NCBI RefSeq assembly: GCF_965284335.1
Contig: NZ_OZ260076.1
Origin: Tabrizicola_A sp965284335
GTDB taxonomy: Bacteria > Pseudomonadota > Alphaproteobacteria > Rhodobacterales > Rhodobacteraceae
Strand: one strand, 5' to 3'
DNA: 64,000 nucleotides
Of this stretch, positions 14,709 through 23,028 are shown piece after piece. The notes under the pieces were generated by a model. That model was given only the letters and a program-made list of their open reading frames with translations, did no database searches and was not told where the DNA came from. The position numbers were made by a program, and so were the translations under genes. Positions within the stretch are counted from its first letter, which is position 1. Each line of letters opens with the position of its first letter.

Positions 14709-14733
14709 GGGAAATTGTGGGATAGGCTGTGAT
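14709..14733 (+). promoter_or_regulatory. MraZ-box array
   Basis: TGGGA-N5-TGGGA-N5-TGTGA: three direct repeats with exact 10-bp period. MraZ of E. coli binds TGGG repeats spaced by five bases in front of its own gene; this matches that rule. It lies about 440 bp upstream of mraZ. Confidence 0.6.
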
Positions 14734-14867
14734 CTGGCGTGGCATCTATATCTGGTAGATCACGGCGCCGTTACGTCAATTTATGGCTATTGGCGTGACG
14801 TGTTTGCCACAAAATGCTGTTTCAGGGGCCTTTGCTGCACAAGATATGCTAGGCGATATCCAAAGTT

Positions 14868-14902
14868 TTCCATTGCTTCCCATGAAATCCCATGGCATCC
14901 CT
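14868..14902 (-). promoter_or_regulatory. MraZ-box array, opposite orientation, at the leader promoter
   Basis: TTCCA-N5-TCCCA-N5-TCCCA-N5-TCCCT, four units with exact 10-bp period, equal to TGGGA-type repeats read on the minus strand. It sits right where transcription of the mraZ leader would begin if the leader length known from R. sphaeroides holds here. Strong candidate for autorepression of the dcw operon by MraZ. Confidence 0.65.
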
Positions 14903-15127
14903 TATTCATCGAAAGACGAAGCGGTCAACAAAACGCGAGGGGCAGCGCAAGACCCCGAACAAGGCGAAAAAGACAGGCTCATACAGGCAACCGCCTTCGT
15001 CGATTGAGACAAGAGAGATCCGGCGCGCGAGCGAGCAGACATCTCCCCCAGGTGGCAAGCGCGTAGGACGCCCAGCGATGGGACAGTGGCGGATCGGGTA
15101 GTGGCAGCAACCCGGTCCGCCTTTTTC
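14903..15127 (+). ncRNA. upsM: UpsM-type small RNA in the mraZ 5' leader
   Basis: The roughly 270-bp leader before mraZ contains no credible coding frame, and ends in a strong Rho-independent terminator 40 bp before the mraZ start. This is the arrangement described in R. sphaeroides, where the leader of the dcw cluster yields the abundant small RNA UpsM by partial termination. The 3' end is set by the T-run; the 5' end is estimated and could differ by tens of bases. Primary sequence identity to UpsM was not checked. Confidence 0.65.
15088..15126 (+). terminator. terminator/attenuator before mraZ
   Basis: Twelve-pair stem (GGCGGATCGGGT with ACCCGGTCCGCC, one G-U), 10-base loop, followed by TTTTT. 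Being inside the leader of a large operon, it must be read through for dcw expression, so it works as an attenuator that also defines the UpsM 3' end. Confidence 0.85.
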
Positions 15128-15169
15128 ATTTCAGGGGCCAAAAACCCCAAACACGGAGCCGCAAGGCCA

Positions 15170-15682
15170 ATGGCGAGCGAGGCGTTCAGAGGCGAGTTCT
15201 ACCAAAAGGTAGACAGCAAGGCGCGGGTATCCATCCCGGCTGCCTTTCGCCGCATTCTGGAAGCCGAAGACCCCGTCACCGAACAAAACCCCCGCGCGCG
15301 CGTTTATATGGTCTATGGCGGCAAGGCGCGTCGGTTTGTGGAATGCTATTCCCGCGCGGGCGCGGATGCGCTGGCGGCCAAGATCGAAGCGATGGAGCTT
15401 GGCAGCCCCGAGCGCGACCGCGCCGAGCGTGACCTGATCAGCCGGTCGGTGATGATCGAGGTGGAGCCTGATGGCCGTATCGTTTTGCCGCCCAAAGTGC
15501 GCGAGAAGATGGGCTTTTTGGGTGATGATCTGACGGGCGGCGGCGAGGCGGCCTTTGCGGGCTTTACCAACCGTTTCAAGCTTTATCGTCGTGAGGTCTA
15601 TGAGGCAGAGCTTGCCGAAGATGACGACGATGATGGTGTCGATCCCTTGGCCCTTGTGGGGCGTGCGACGCGGGGCGGGTAA
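15170..15682 (+). CDS. mraZ: transcriptional regulator MraZ
   Basis: DNA-binding AbrB-fold (SpoVT-like) protein that represses its own division/cell-wall operon. Two MraZ domains are seen: the first around residues 8-55 with FYQKVDSKARVSIPAAFRRIL, the second around 85-130 with MIEVEPDGRIVLPPKVREKMG. These are the two double-psi beta-barrel halves. The last residues are acidic (EDDDDDGVDPLALV). 170 aa. The start ATG follows AAGG; the longer frame runs back through the terminator hairpin and is rejected. First gene of the dcw operon; the next gene starts five bases after its stop. Confidence 0.95.
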   Translation: MASEAFRGEFYQKVDSKARVSIPAAFRRILEAEDPVTEQNPRARVYMVYGGKARRFVECYSRAGADALAAKIEAMELGSPERDRAERDLISRSVMIEVEPDGRIVLPPKVREKMGFLGDDLTGGGEAAFAGFTNRFKLYRREVYEAELAEDDDDDGVDPLALVGRATRGG

Positions 15683-15686
15683 GGCC

Positions 15687-16724
15687 ATGTCCCACCGCGC
15701 AGCCCTGCCAGACGGCGCTTTTCCCGAAACCACAGCTTCAGATCGCGCCCCGCATATCCCGGTGCTTTTGACCCCTTTATTGGCGGCGGTGGCCCCGGTG
15801 ACGGGCGTTTGGCTGGACGGCACCTTTGGGGCCGGGGGCTATAGCAAGGGGCTTTTGGCGGCGGGCGCGGATTGTGTGATTGGCGTGGACCGTGACCCTT
15901 TGGCCTTGCAGATGGCGCAGGCTTGGGCGGGGGAATATGGCGACAGGCTGCGGCTGGTTGCGGGCAATTTTTCCGATCTTGATACCTATTCTGACGCGCC
16001 TTTGGATGGGATCGTGCTGGATCTCGGGGTGTCCTCGATGCAGCTGGATCTGGCCGAGCGCGGGTTTTCCTTTCAAAAAGACGGCCCCTTGGATATGCGG
16101 ATGAGCCAGGATGGCCCTTCGGCGGCTGATTTGGTGAATACGGCCGATGAGGCGGTTTTGGCCGATATTCTCTATCATTACGGCGAAGAGCATGCCTCGC
16201 GCCGGATCGCGCGGGCGATTGTGGCGGCGCGTGCGCTGGCGCCGATCACCACGACCTTGCAGCTGGCTGAGATTGTCTCGAAATGCCTGCCGCGCCCGAA
16301 GCCCGGGCAAAGCCACCCCGCCACGCGCAGCTTTCAGGCCATTCGCATCGCGGTGAATACCGAGTTTTCCGAACTGGCCGAGGGGCTTATGGCGGCGGAG
16401 CGGGCGTTGAAGCCGGGGGGCAAGTTGGCGGTTGTGACCTTTCACAGCCTGGAAGATCGCATCGTCAAGCGGTTCTTGCAGCTGGCCTCGGGCCATGAAT
16501 CCAACACCAACCGCTATGCGCCGGCGCGGGCCGACACCACGGTGCGGTTTGATCTGGTGACCCGCCGCGCGGTGGGGCCGGATGAGGCGGAATTGGCGCA
16601 AAACCCCCGTTCGCGCAGCGCCAAGCTGCGCGTGGCGCTGCGCACCTCGGCCGCTGCGCAGGCGGTGAACCCCGCCGATCTGGGCGTGCCCCAGCTTTCC
16701 ACCCCAAAGAAAGGACGCCGCTGA
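15687..16724 (+). CDS. rsmH: 16S rRNA (cytosine(1402)-N(4))-methyltransferase RsmH
   Basis: SAM-dependent enzyme that methylates N4 of C1402 in 16S rRNA. Family blocks are clear: HIPVLLTPLL at the start, LDGTFGAGGYSKGLL (motif I), VIGVDRDPLAL, DGIVLDLGVSSMQLD, ERGFSFQKDGPLDMRM, ATRSFQAIRIAVN and VTFHSLEDRIVK. 345 aa, normal length. ATG lies four bases after the mraZ stop and has AAGG upstream. Second gene of the dcw operon, followed with one base spacing by ftsL. Confidence 0.96.
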   Translation: MSHRAALPDGAFPETTASDRAPHIPVLLTPLLAAVAPVTGVWLDGTFGAGGYSKGLLAAGADCVIGVDRDPLALQMAQAWAGEYGDRLRLVAGNFSDLDTYSDAPLDGIVLDLGVSSMQLDLAERGFSFQKDGPLDMRMSQDGPSAADLVNTADEAVLADILYHYGEEHASRRIARAIVAARALAPITTTLQLAEIVSKCLPRPKPGQSHPATRSFQAIRIAVNTEFSELAEGLMAAERALKPGGKLAVVTFHSLEDRIVKRFLQLASGHESNTNRYAPARADTTVRFDLVTRRAVGPDEAELAQNPRSRSAKLRVALRTSAAAQAVNPADLGVPQLSTPKKGRR

Positions 16725-16725
16725 C

Positions 16726-17109
16726 ATGCGCCCCTTGCTGTATGTCTTGTCATTTCTGGCTGTGCTGGGCCTTGGCTTTTGGGCCTATCGCGAGAATTAC
16801 ACCACCCAGTCTGCCCTGCGCGATGTGGCGGCGTTGCAAGATGAAATCGCCACCTTGCATGAGGCTTTGGCCATTCAGCGTGCCGAATGGGCGCATTTGA
16901 ACCGGCCTGATCGGCTGCGCGATCTGGCGGTGTTGAACTTTGACCGTTTGGGTCTGATGCCGATGGAGCCGCATCAGTTTGGCCGCGGCACCGAAGTGGC
17001 CTATCCGCCGCCACCTGCCTTGGCCGACAGCGTGTCTGATCTGGCCATTGGCAGCCCAATTGATGTCTCTGGCACTCTGAACGCCGACCCCGAGGTGCAA
17101 AGCCCATGA
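16726..17109 (+). CDS. ftsL: cell division protein FtsL
   Basis: Bitopic divisome protein, 127 aa. One transmembrane helix lies at about residues 4-20, followed by a periplasmic coiled coil (about 28-62, SALRDVAALQDEIATLHEALAIQRAEW) and the conserved NRPDRLRDLA motif that ends the FtsL core. The C-terminal tail is Pro-rich. FtsL pairs with FtsB and holds FtsQ and the FtsW/FtsI synthase. FtsL proteins are poorly conserved, so position between rsmH and ftsI is strong support. Its stop overlaps the ftsI start by four bases (ATGA). Confidence 0.9.
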   Translation: MRPLLYVLSFLAVLGLGFWAYRENYTTQSALRDVAALQDEIATLHEALAIQRAEWAHLNRPDRLRDLAVLNFDRLGLMPMEPHQFGRGTEVAYPPPPALADSVSDLAIGSPIDVSGTLNADPEVQSP

Positions 17110-18896
17110 TCCGCACGCCGCTTCGCCCGCTTGCCCGCATTCTGCATGCCCGCGAAATCGGGGCCAGCCCCGATGCCATTGAGCGCGACAATCTACGCGA
17201 ACGCAATGAGGCGCTGCGCGAGCGCGCCCGGGGCCGGGCGCAGCTGCGGCTGTTGTTCTTGTGCATGTGTTTCTTTTCGGCCTTCACGGTGGTGGGCGCG
17301 CGCATGGGGATGTTGGCCGCATCCGAGCCGATGGAGCCGCGCAGCGCGGGGGCTGCCAACACCATCACCGCAGGGCGGGCGGATATTGTCGACCGCAATG
17401 GCCGGGTTTTGGCCACCAATATGCTGACCCATGCGCTCTATGTGCAGACCAAGGATCTGATTGATCCCGCCCGTGTGGCGCGCGAATTGGCGGTGATTTT
17501 CCCCGAATTGGACCCCGCGACGTTGGAGCGGCGCTTTACGGATGGGCGCAGTTTCCTCTGGGTGCGCCGCGTGATGTCGCCCGAACAGATGCAGGCGGTG
17601 CATAACATTGGCGATCCGGGGCTGTTGTTTGGCCCGCGTGAGATGCGGCTTTATCCCAATGGCAGCTTGGCCGCCCATATTCTGGGCGGGGCGTCCTTTG
17701 GGGCCGAGGGGGTGGACCGCGCCGAGGTGATCGGCACGGCGGGGGTTGAAAAGGCGCTGGATACGCGGCTGCGTGACCCGGCTCAGGCCGGCACGCCCTT
17801 GGAATTGTCGATTGATCTGACGGTGCAGGCCACGGTGGAAGAGGTTTTGGAAACCGGTGTCCTGCAATATGAGGCCAAGGGCGGTGCGGTCATTTTGATG
17901 GATGTGCGCACGGGCGAGATTGCAGCCATGGCCTCATACCCGTCGTTTGACCCCAATGACCGGCCCAATCCGCTGGCTGACCCCAAGGCCGAGCCGGGAG
18001 ATTCTGTGCTGTTCAACCGCGCGGTGCAGGGGGTTTATGAGCTGGGATCGACCTTCAAGATCTTTGCCGCCGCGCAGGCGATGGAGCTGGGTTTGGTCAA
18101 CCCGGACACCCCTGTGAACACCCAAAGCCTGAGCGTGGGCCGCAAGCGCTTTACCGAGTTTGACAATAAGAATTACGGCCCGACCAAGACGGTGTCAGAG
18201 GTGATGGAGGTGTCGTCGAACATCGGCACCGGGCATTTGGCCTTGCAGATCGGGGCCGAGCGGCAAAAGGCGTTTTACAAGGCGCTGGGGCTTTTGGACC
18301 CATCGCCGGTGGAACTGGTTGAGGCGCCCGGCGCGCGGCCTTTGGTGCCAAAGAAATGGCCCGATGTGGTGACGGTGACGGCAAGTTTTGGTCATGGCAT
18401 GTCTTCAAGCCCGCTTAATTTGGCGGCGGCCTATGCGACGCTGGCCAATGGCGGGATCAAGGTGACGCCGACGCTGTTGCGCAAGGCCGAGCCGATGGTG
18501 GGGCCGCGGGTGGTGTCGGAGCAGGTGGCGATGGATTCGGTGGCCATGCTGCGCCGGGTGGTGACCAATGGCACGGCGTCGATGGCGAAAATGGATGCCT
18601 ATGCGATTGGGGGCAAAACCGGCACCGCTGACAAGCCCAAGCGCGGTGGCGGCTATTATGAGGATAAGGTGATCACCACCTTTGCCGCCGTCTTCCCGAC
18701 CGAAGCGCCGAAATATGTGCTGCTTGTGACGCTGGATGAGCCGATGGACCGCACCGGCCCCGAGGTGCGGCGCACCGCCGGTTGGACGGCGGTTCCCGTG
18801 GCGGCCGAAATCGTGCGGCGCAGCGCGCCGCTTCTGGGCCTGCGGCCAGCCATTGCAGCCCCAGCCCTTGATGGGTTAACAGCCGTCAAACAATAG
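17106..18896 (+). CDS. ftsI: peptidoglycan transpeptidase FtsI (PBP3)
   Basis: Septal class B penicillin-binding protein that cross-links peptidoglycan at the division site. A cytoplasmic tail and one transmembrane helix (about residues 48-68) come first, then the pedestal domain (ADIVDRNGRVLATN). The transpeptidase domain has the catalytic STFK (about 314-317), SSN (about 370) and KTGT (about 502-505). 596 aa. The N-terminal cytoplasmic part (about 47 residues, Arg-rich) is rather long. Translation is probably coupled to ftsL by the ATGA overlap; murE follows after 16 bp. Confidence 0.96.
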   Translation: MIRTPLRPLARILHAREIGASPDAIERDNLRERNEALRERARGRAQLRLLFLCMCFFSAFTVVGARMGMLAASEPMEPRSAGAANTITAGRADIVDRNGRVLATNMLTHALYVQTKDLIDPARVARELAVIFPELDPATLERRFTDGRSFLWVRRVMSPEQMQAVHNIGDPGLLFGPREMRLYPNGSLAAHILGGASFGAEGVDRAEVIGTAGVEKALDTRLRDPAQAGTPLELSIDLTVQATVEEVLETGVLQYEAKGGAVILMDVRTGEIAAMASYPSFDPNDRPNPLADPKAEPGDSVLFNRAVQGVYELGSTFKIFAAAQAMELGLVNPDTPVNTQSLSVGRKRFTEFDNKNYGPTKTVSEVMEVSSNIGTGHLALQIGAERQKAFYKALGLLDPSPVELVEAPGARPLVPKKWPDVVTVTASFGHGMSSSPLNLAAAYATLANGGIKVTPTLLRKAEPMVGPRVVSEQVAMDSVAMLRRVVTNGTASMAKMDAYAIGGKTGTADKPKRGGGYYEDKVITTFAAVFPTEAPKYVLLVTLDEPMDRTGPEVRRTAGWTAVPVAAEIVRRSAPLLGLRPAIAAPALDGLTAVKQ

Positions 18897-18912
18897 ATCT
18901 GGGGATTGGCGG

Positions 18913-20403
18913 ATGGGGGATTGGCGCGTGTCGGGCAAGCATCTTTCAGAACTGGGCCTGACCGCACGCGCTGGACGGGATCCGGTGTTGACGGGGCTGA
19001 CGGTGGACAGCCGCGCGGTGAAGGCGGGGATGCTGTTTGCCGCCCTGCCGGGCGCGCGGATGCATGGGGCCGAGTTCATCGGCCCCGCCTTGCGGATGGG
19101 GGCAGGCGCGATTCTGACCGATGCGGCGGGGGCAAAGCTGGCCGCCGAGGCGCTGGAGGGGGCCGAGGCGGCGGTGATCGTCACGGATGACCCGCGCGAG
19201 GCTTTGGCCTACGCCGCCGCCTTGTGGTTTGGCGCGCAGCCCGCGCAGATGGTGGCGGTGACCGGCACCAATGGCAAGACCTCGGTTGCGACCTTTGCCC
19301 GCCAGATCTGGGCGGCTTTGGGTCATGCTGCGATCAATATCGGCACCACGGGGGTTGAGGGCGCTTGGGAGGCCCCCTCAAGCCATACGACGCCGGACCC
19401 GATCACGCTGCATGCGCTTTTGGCCGAGGCGGCGGCGGCGGGGGTGACCCATGCGGCGATGGAGGCCTCGTCCCATGGGCTGGATCAGCGGCGGATGGAT
19501 GGGGTGCGGCTGCGTGCCGCTGGGTTCACCAACCTGACGCAGGACCATCTGGATTATCACCACACGATGGAGGCTTATGGCGCGGCCAAGGCGGGGCTGT
19601 TCTCGCGGCTTTTGCCCGAGGATGGCACGGCGGTAGTCAACCTGAACGGCGCGGGCGGCGCGGCGATGGCCGATCTATGTGCCGCGCGCGGGGTTGAGAC
19701 GCTGACCATCGGGCGCGAGGAGGGGGCGGACTTGCGCATCCGGGTCCAGCGCTATGACGCGACGGGGCAGGATCTGCGCTTTGACTGGCAGGGCCAGCCG
19801 CATCAGGTGCATCTGAACCTTGTGGGCGGGTTTCAGGCCGAAAACGTGCTGGTGGCGGCGGGGCTGGTGATTGGGGCGGGCGCCGCACCGGGCGATGTGT
19901 TCCGCGCGCTGCCCGCTTTGACGGGGGTGCGGGGCCGGATGCAGCTGGCCGCGACGCGCAAGAATGGGGCGGCGGTTTATGTCGATTATGCCCATACCCC
20001 CGATGCGATTGAAACCGCGCTAAAGGCGCTGCGCCCGCATGTGCTGGGCCGGATCGTCATTGTCTTTGGCGCAGGTGGTGATCGTGACACCACCAAGCGC
20101 CCCCTGATGGGGGCGGCGGCCAAGGCTTATGCCGATGTTTTGTATGTGACGGACGACAACCCCCGATCAGAAGAACCTGCGGCCATTCGCGCGGCCATTC
20201 TGGCTGCCTGTCCGGAGGCCAACAATGTGGGCGACCGGGCCGAGGCGATCTTGCGCGGGGTGGATGCGTTGGGGCCGGGGGATGCGCTGCTGATTGCGGG
20301 CAAGGGGCATGAGACGGGCCAGACCATCATGGGGCAGGTCTATCCGTTTGACGATGTGGAACAGGCCAGCATTGCGGTGGCGGCCTTGGATGGGGTGATT
20401 TGA
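18913..20403 (+). CDS. murE: UDP-MurNAc-L-Ala-D-Glu:meso-diaminopimelate ligase
   Basis: Cytoplasmic Mur ligase adding meso-diaminopimelate to the peptidoglycan precursor. ATP-binding loop VTGTNGKTS is at about residues 115-123, and the central NLTQDHLDYHHTMEAY block contains the carbamoylated-lysine neighbourhood. The DDNPRSEEP stretch (about 413-421) carries the DNPR motif that selects meso-DAP over lysine, as expected for a Gram-negative. 496 aa. ATG begins 16 bp after ftsI; the stop shares a base with murF (TGATG). Confidence 0.96.
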   Translation: MGDWRVSGKHLSELGLTARAGRDPVLTGLTVDSRAVKAGMLFAALPGARMHGAEFIGPALRMGAGAILTDAAGAKLAAEALEGAEAAVIVTDDPREALAYAAALWFGAQPAQMVAVTGTNGKTSVATFARQIWAALGHAAINIGTTGVEGAWEAPSSHTTPDPITLHALLAEAAAAGVTHAAMEASSHGLDQRRMDGVRLRAAGFTNLTQDHLDYHHTMEAYGAAKAGLFSRLLPEDGTAVVNLNGAGGAAMADLCAARGVETLTIGREEGADLRIRVQRYDATGQDLRFDWQGQPHQVHLNLVGGFQAENVLVAAGLVIGAGAAPGDVFRALPALTGVRGRMQLAATRKNGAAVYVDYAHTPDAIETALKALRPHVLGRIVIVFGAGGDRDTTKRPLMGAAAKAYADVLYVTDDNPRSEEPAAIRAAILAACPEANNVGDRAEAILRGVDALGPGDALLIAGKGHETGQTIMGQVYPFDDVEQASIAVAALDGVI

Positions 20404-21839
20404 TGTTGTGGACCTCGGATGAGGCGGTGGCGGCCACGGGCGGGCGGACAACGGCGGCCTGGGCGGCGGGGGGCGTGTCGATCGACACGCGGAGCTTGCA
20501 GCCGGGCGATTTGTTCGTGGCGTTGAAGGACGTGCGCGATGGCCATGATTTTGTGGCGGCAGCGCTGGAAAAGGGCGCGGTGGCGGCGCTGGTCAGCCGG
20601 GTGCCTGAGGGGCTCTCCTCGGGCGCTGCGCTTCTCGTCGTGCCGGATGTTCTGAAGGCGTTGGAGGATCTGGGCCGGGCGGCGCGGGCGCGCACGGGCG
20701 CGCGGGTGGTGGGGGTGACCGGGTCGGTCGGCAAAACATCCACCAAAGAGATGCTGCGGGTGGTTTTGGGCGGCCAAGGCCGGGTGCATGCCGCCGAGGC
20801 GAGTTACAACAACCATTGGGGCGTGCCCTTGACGTTGGCGCGGATGCCGCGTGAGGCGGATTTCGCGGTGATCGAGATCGGCATGAACCATCCGGGCGAG
20901 ATTGCGCCCCTGTCGCGCATGGCGCGGCCTGATGTGGTGGTGATCACCACGGTGGCCCCGGCGCATCTGGAGGCTTTTGACAGTATTGAGGGCATTGCCC
21001 ATGAAAAGGCCGCCATTATGGACGGGCTAAGCCCCGGCGGGGTGGCTGTGTTGAACGCCGATATCGCCACCCATGCGATTTTGCGCGCCAAGGCCGATGC
21101 GGTGCAGGCGCGGGCCGTGACCTTTGGCGCGGCGGATACGGCGGATTATCGGCTGACCTCAGTGCAGATCGGCAATGACAGCACGGTGGTGCGCGCCACC
21201 CGCCAAGGCCAGCCCGTGCTTTACAAGGTGATGTCGCCGGGCCGCCATTTTGCCGCCAATGGCTTGGCGGTTTTGGCGGTGGCCGATGCCTTTGGGTTGG
21301 ACCCTGTGATTTCTGCCAGTGATCTGGGCCGCTGGCAGCCCCCGGCGGGGCGCGGGGTGCGCGAACGGATCATGTTGGATGTGGTGGAAGAAACCAGCTT
21401 TGAGCTGATTGACGATGCCTTTAACGCCAACCCCGCCTCGATGGCGGCGAGCCTTGAGGTTTTGATCCATGCAACGCCGCAAGATGGCATTGGGTCCAAG
21501 GCCAAGGGGCGGCGCATTGCCATTTTGGGCGATATGCTGGAACTGGGGCCGACTGAGGCGGCCTTGCATGCCGCGATTGCCGAGACGCCGGGTTTGGCTG
21601 CGGTGGACATCATCCACTGTGTCGGGCCGCGCATGAAGGGGCTTCACGCCGCCTTGCCGCGCGCCCAACGGGGCGAATGGGTGGAGACAGCGGCAGAACT
21701 GTTGCCGCGCGCGCGCCATTTGATTGACGCGGGCGATATCGTTTTGGTCAAGGGATCAAAGGGGATCAAAGTCTCGACCATGGTTGACGCCTTGCGCAAA
21801 TTGGGGCAACCAGCCGCGTCCGCACAGGGAGATGTATGA
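20403..21839 (+). CDS. murF: UDP-MurNAc-tripeptide:D-Ala-D-Ala ligase
   Basis: Adds D-Ala-D-Ala to complete the pentapeptide precursor. The P-loop GVTGSVGKTSTKEML is at about residues 102-116, followed by ASYNNHWGVPLTLARMP, EIGMNHPGEI and the C-terminal DDAFNANPASM with ILGDMLELG. 478 aa. ATG overlaps the murE stop by one base; a TTG codon just before it is in frame but not needed. The stop overlaps the mraY start region. Confidence 0.96.
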   Translation: MLWTSDEAVAATGGRTTAAWAAGGVSIDTRSLQPGDLFVALKDVRDGHDFVAAALEKGAVAALVSRVPEGLSSGAALLVVPDVLKALEDLGRAARARTGARVVGVTGSVGKTSTKEMLRVVLGGQGRVHAAEASYNNHWGVPLTLARMPREADFAVIEIGMNHPGEIAPLSRMARPDVVVITTVAPAHLEAFDSIEGIAHEKAAIMDGLSPGGVAVLNADIATHAILRAKADAVQARAVTFGAADTADYRLTSVQIGNDSTVVRATRQGQPVLYKVMSPGRHFAANGLAVLAVADAFGLDPVISASDLGRWQPPAGRGVRERIMLDVVEETSFELIDDAFNANPASMAASLEVLIHATPQDGIGSKAKGRRIAILGDMLELGPTEAALHAAIAETPGLAAVDIIHCVGPRMKGLHAALPRAQRGEWVETAAELLPRARHLIDAGDIVLVKGSKGIKVSTMVDALRKLGQPAASAQGDV

Positions 21840-22921
21840 TGTTGTATTGGCTAACTGAGTTTTCCGATGGCGGCGACTTTTTCAACCTGTTTCGCTATAT
21901 CACCTTCCGCGCGGGCATGGCCTTTGCCACGGCGCTGATCTTTGGCTTTTTGTTTGGCCGCCCGCTGATTGACCTTTTGCGCCGCAAGCAGGGCAAGGGC
22001 CAGCCGATCCGCGATGACGGGCCGCAAAGCCATTTGGCCAAGGTGGGCACGCCCACCATGGGGGGGCTGTTGATCCTGTCGGCGGTGGTGTTTTCGACGC
22101 TGGTTTGGGCGCGGTTGGACAATCCTTATGTCTGGATCACGCTTTTGGTGACGCTGGCCTTTGGCCTGATTGGCTTTGCCGATGATTATGCCAAGGTGAC
22201 CAAGCAAACGACGGCAGGCGTATCGGGCCGGGTGCGGATGCTGGCGGGGTTGGTGATTGCCGCCCTTGCAAGCTATGCGGCGGCGAGCTTTCATCCGACA
22301 GCGCTGACCAATCAACTGGCGATGCCGTTGTTCAAGGATGCGCTGATCAACCTGTCGGTTTTCTTCATCCCCTTTGGCATGTTTGTGATCGTGGGGGCTG
22401 CCAATGCGGTGAACCTGACGGATGGCTTGGATGGGCTTGCCATCATGCCGGTGATGATTGCCGGAGCCACGTTGGGGGTGATTGCCTATGTGGTCGGCAA
22501 CTATAATTTTTCGGAATATCTGGGCGTGCATTTCGTGCCGGGCACGGGGGAGCTGTTGATCTTTTCGGCCGCCCTTTTTGGCGGGGGCCTTGGGTTTTTA
22601 TGGTACAACGCGCCGCCTGCGGCGGTGTTCATGGGCGACACCGGGGCGCTGGCCCTTGGCGGGGCTTTGGGTGCGATTGCGGTTTGCACCAAGCATGAGA
22701 TCGTTTTGGGCATCGTGGGCGGGCTTTTCGTCGTCGAGGCGCTGTCGGTCATCATTCAGGTCTTGTATTTCAAGCGCACCGGGCGGCGCGTGTTCTTGAT
22801 GGCCCCCATTCACCACCATTTTGAGAAAAAAGGCTGGGCCGAGCCGCAGATCGTGATCCGTTTTTGGATCATCAGCCTGATCTTGGCGATGATTGGACTG
22901 GCCACGCTAAAGGTGCGTTAA
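21839..22921 (+). CDS. mraY: phospho-MurNAc-pentapeptide transferase
   Basis: Integral membrane enzyme making lipid I from UDP-MurNAc-pentapeptide and undecaprenyl phosphate. About ten transmembrane helices are expected. Signature blocks are KVGTPTMGGLLIL, the Mg-binding FADDYAKVTK, NAVNLTDGLDGLA, FMGDTGALALGG and the MAPIHHHFEKKGW histidine loop. The C-terminus is FWIISLILAMIGLATLKVR. Two ATGs stand in tandem (21836 and 21839). The second lies seven bases from GGGAG and gives 360 aa, the usual length. No murD or ftsW follows, which is unusual for the order of this cluster. Confidence 0.95.
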   Translation: MLYWLTEFSDGGDFFNLFRYITFRAGMAFATALIFGFLFGRPLIDLLRRKQGKGQPIRDDGPQSHLAKVGTPTMGGLLILSAVVFSTLVWARLDNPYVWITLLVTLAFGLIGFADDYAKVTKQTTAGVSGRVRMLAGLVIAALASYAAASFHPTALTNQLAMPLFKDALINLSVFFIPFGMFVIVGAANAVNLTDGLDGLAIMPVMIAGATLGVIAYVVGNYNFSEYLGVHFVPGTGELLIFSAALFGGGLGFLWYNAPPAAVFMGDTGALALGGALGAIAVCTKHEIVLGIVGGLFVVEALSVIIQVLYFKRTGRRVFLMAPIHHHFEKKGWAEPQIVIRFWIISLILAMIGLATLKVR

Positions 22922-23028
22922 GCGCACGCGTTTGTGAGCGGCGGAAGCTTGCCGCTGGATCGGTTGTTGCTTGTCAGGCAGGGGTGGGGGCGTAGACTCT
23001 TTCATGTGAAATATCGCGTGGAGGTGTG

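Noticed and set aside
14740..15130. RNase P RNA or a small protein gene before mraZ
   Set aside because: No RNase P conserved blocks are present, and the small frames lack RBS and family patterns; the leader RNA explanation fits better.
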